From: Calditrichia bacterium
Lineage (GTDB): Bacteria > Calditrichota > Calditrichia > RBG-13-44-9
Length of the DNA stretch: 6,223 bases
Assembly (NCBI GenBank): GCA_026991005.1
Contig: JALXCH010000262.1
Span: 1-6,223, forward strand
Reading direction: 5' to 3'
A program made the translations under genes and the position numbers. Positions within the stretch are counted from its first letter, which is position 1. Each line of letters opens with the position of its first letter. The notes under the pieces were generated by a model. The model did not search any database, was not told the origin of the DNA, and saw only the letters and a program-made list of their open reading frames with translations. Of this stretch, positions 5,289 to 6,223 are shown one piece after another.

Positions 5289-5564
5289 CTATTTCATCAA
5301 CATCATCTTCCGGGTAAAATGATGACTCCCCGCCGTTAACCGGTAAATATACACTCCACTGGCAACCGGAACACCCCGCTCATCGCAGCCATCCCAAACC
5401 ACCTGATGATGTCCCGCCGCATAGCTGCCATTTGCCAGCGTGCGGATCCGGCGACCGGAAACGTCGTACACCACCAATTTTACCACCGATTGTTCCGGTA
5501 CATCAAACTCAATGGTGGTGGTGGGATTGAAGGGATTGGGGTAGTTGGGGTACAGAGCATAATT
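5289..5564 (-). other. FlgD-like/T9SS C-terminal sorting domain
   Basis: This encodes the final 91 residues. The opening 'YPNPFNPTT' followed by the VYDVSGR, W(D)G and SGVYIYRL strands is the standard layout of this domain in Calditrichota, Ignavibacteriota, Marinimicrobia and relatives. It is the strongest taxonomic hint in the window. Confidence 0.88.
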
Positions 5565-6223
5565 CTGCGGCAAATTGTTTAAATGGTCATTATTGATGGA
5601 ATTATTTGTCAGGATTTCCTTCCCCGAAGAATGAATCACATACACATCTCCTACGGCCTCTCTAATTTTGAATAAAGCCAGCGGTTTAACCCGAACCCGT
5701 AAGTAAACCTGGCGGTTACCCGGAACAGTGAGATTTGAAGCCTGATATTGAGCATTGTGCCAGAGCATATGACTGCCCACATTTACCTGATAAGGAACGT
5801 GCAATACACTTCCGTTTTCGGCATCCACTACCTCCACCTGCAATTTCACCAATCCTTTTCCTGAATTTGAAAATCCTTTCTTCAACGACACACTCAAATC
5901 ACGATAAAAACTCAGCTGGGCATTTTCCGGTAACCGAAATACTTCGGTGCGGAACAAATCCGACCAGCTTCCATGATGCAGGGCATACAACGAATCGCTG
6001 ATCCCGTACCAGGATATCGGTTGCTGATTTACTTGTACATCTCCCAATTCCAGAGCTACCATATTTCCGCCAAGGCTCACCACACCACGACGGCGAACCT
6101 GATAGGAGAGGGCATTCTCTTTATTGTGGATATCGTGGTACAACCGCAACCGCATGGGGGCATCATCATCGCGTCTGTAAACAAAATGATTATCATAATA
6201 GGAAGAGAGATTTAATCCCAGAT
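5289..6223 (-). CDS. Secreted protein with C-terminal FlgD-like/T9SS sorting domain, N-terminus beyond window
   Basis: The minus-strand frame is open from the right edge (6223) to TAG at 5289: 310 residues. The Met at 6155 is internal; 22 coding residues ('LGLNLSSYYDNHFVYRRDDD' and on) precede it without a stop, and no ribosome binding site supports it. The last ~91 residues (from 'NYALYPNYPNPFNPTTTIEF') form a FlgD-Ig-like C-terminal domain of the T9SS sorting type: 'YDVSGRRIRTL', 'AAGHHQVVWDG', 'GVPVASGVYIYRL' and a basic end 'TRKMMLMK'. In the FCB group this tail directs proteins through the outer membrane for surface attachment or release. The preceding ~218 residues are beta-rich ('LVKLQVEVVDAENG', 'QVYLRVRVKPLALF') and match no family I recognise. 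Function unknown, probably extracellular. Convergent with the GH9 gene. Confidence 0.88.
   Translation of the reverse strand, partial: LGLNLSSYYDNHFVYRRDDDAPMRLRLYHDIHNKENALSYQVRRRGVVSLGGNMVALELGDVQVNQQPISWYGISDSLYALHHGSWSDLFRTEVFRLPENAQLSFYRDLSVSLKKGFSNSGKGLVKLQVEVVDAENGSVLHVPYQVNVGSHMLWHNAQYQASNLTVPGNRQVYLRVRVKPLALFKIREAVGDVYVIHSSGKEILTNNSINNDHLNNLPQNYALYPNYPNPFNPTTTIEFDVPEQSVVKLVVYDVSGRRIRTLANGSYAAGHHQVVWDGCDERGVPVASGVYIYRLTAGSHHFTRKMMLMK

Noticed and set aside
6155..6155. Met at 6155 as the start of the T9SS-tail protein
   Set aside because: The frame stays open with normal-looking sequence to the window edge, and no ribosome binding site precedes this codon.

Overview
The window looks like a stretch of chromosome from an anaerobic, polysaccharide-degrading bacterium of the FCB superphylum (Calditrichota, Ignavibacteriota, KSB1, Marinimicrobia or similar). 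Three things point there: a ferredoxin-dependent pyruvate oxidoreductase gene, a secreted GH9 glycosidase with a dockerin-like tail, and a protein ending in the 'NYPNPFNPTTTI' FlgD-like/type IX secretion (T9SS) C-terminal domain. The phylum is inferred from domain style only. Genes are of moderate GC; the intergenic regions are clearly AT-richer and full of repeats.

Layout. (1) 1-964, minus: the N-terminal 321 codons of pyruvate:ferredoxin oxidoreductase (nifJ/por), running off the left edge. (2) 965-2136: a 1.17-kb divergent intergenic region. It holds a candidate nifJ promoter with an overlapping palindrome, a degenerate 9-bp tandem array (TAGGGTAAA), and a 437-bp MITE-like element (1390-1826) with perfect 16-bp terminal inverted repeats and a TA duplication. 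The element splits the 9-bp array in two and carries a cluster of REP-like hairpins. A candidate promoter and dyads for the downstream gene follow. (3) 2137-4689, plus: an 850-residue secreted GH9 enzyme (signal peptide, CelD-type Ig domain, catalytic domain, beta-sandwich module, paired dockerin-type calcium loops). (4) 4690-5288: a convergent intergenic region made largely of several unrelated short tandem repeats, four of them with a unit of 7 bp or close to it, plus a possible terminator hairpin. (5) 5289-6223, minus: the C-terminal 310 residues of a secreted protein ending in a FlgD-like/T9SS sorting domain; its start lies beyond the right edge.

The three genes do not form an operon (minus, plus, minus). 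The two extracellular proteins fit a biomass-degrading lifestyle, and the oxidoreductase would serve fermentative or anaerobic pyruvate metabolism. No complete new defence or mobile system was found. The most unusual content is the repeat architecture: the MITE with REP-like hairpins inside the 9-bp array, and the side-by-side heptamer arrays between the convergent genes.
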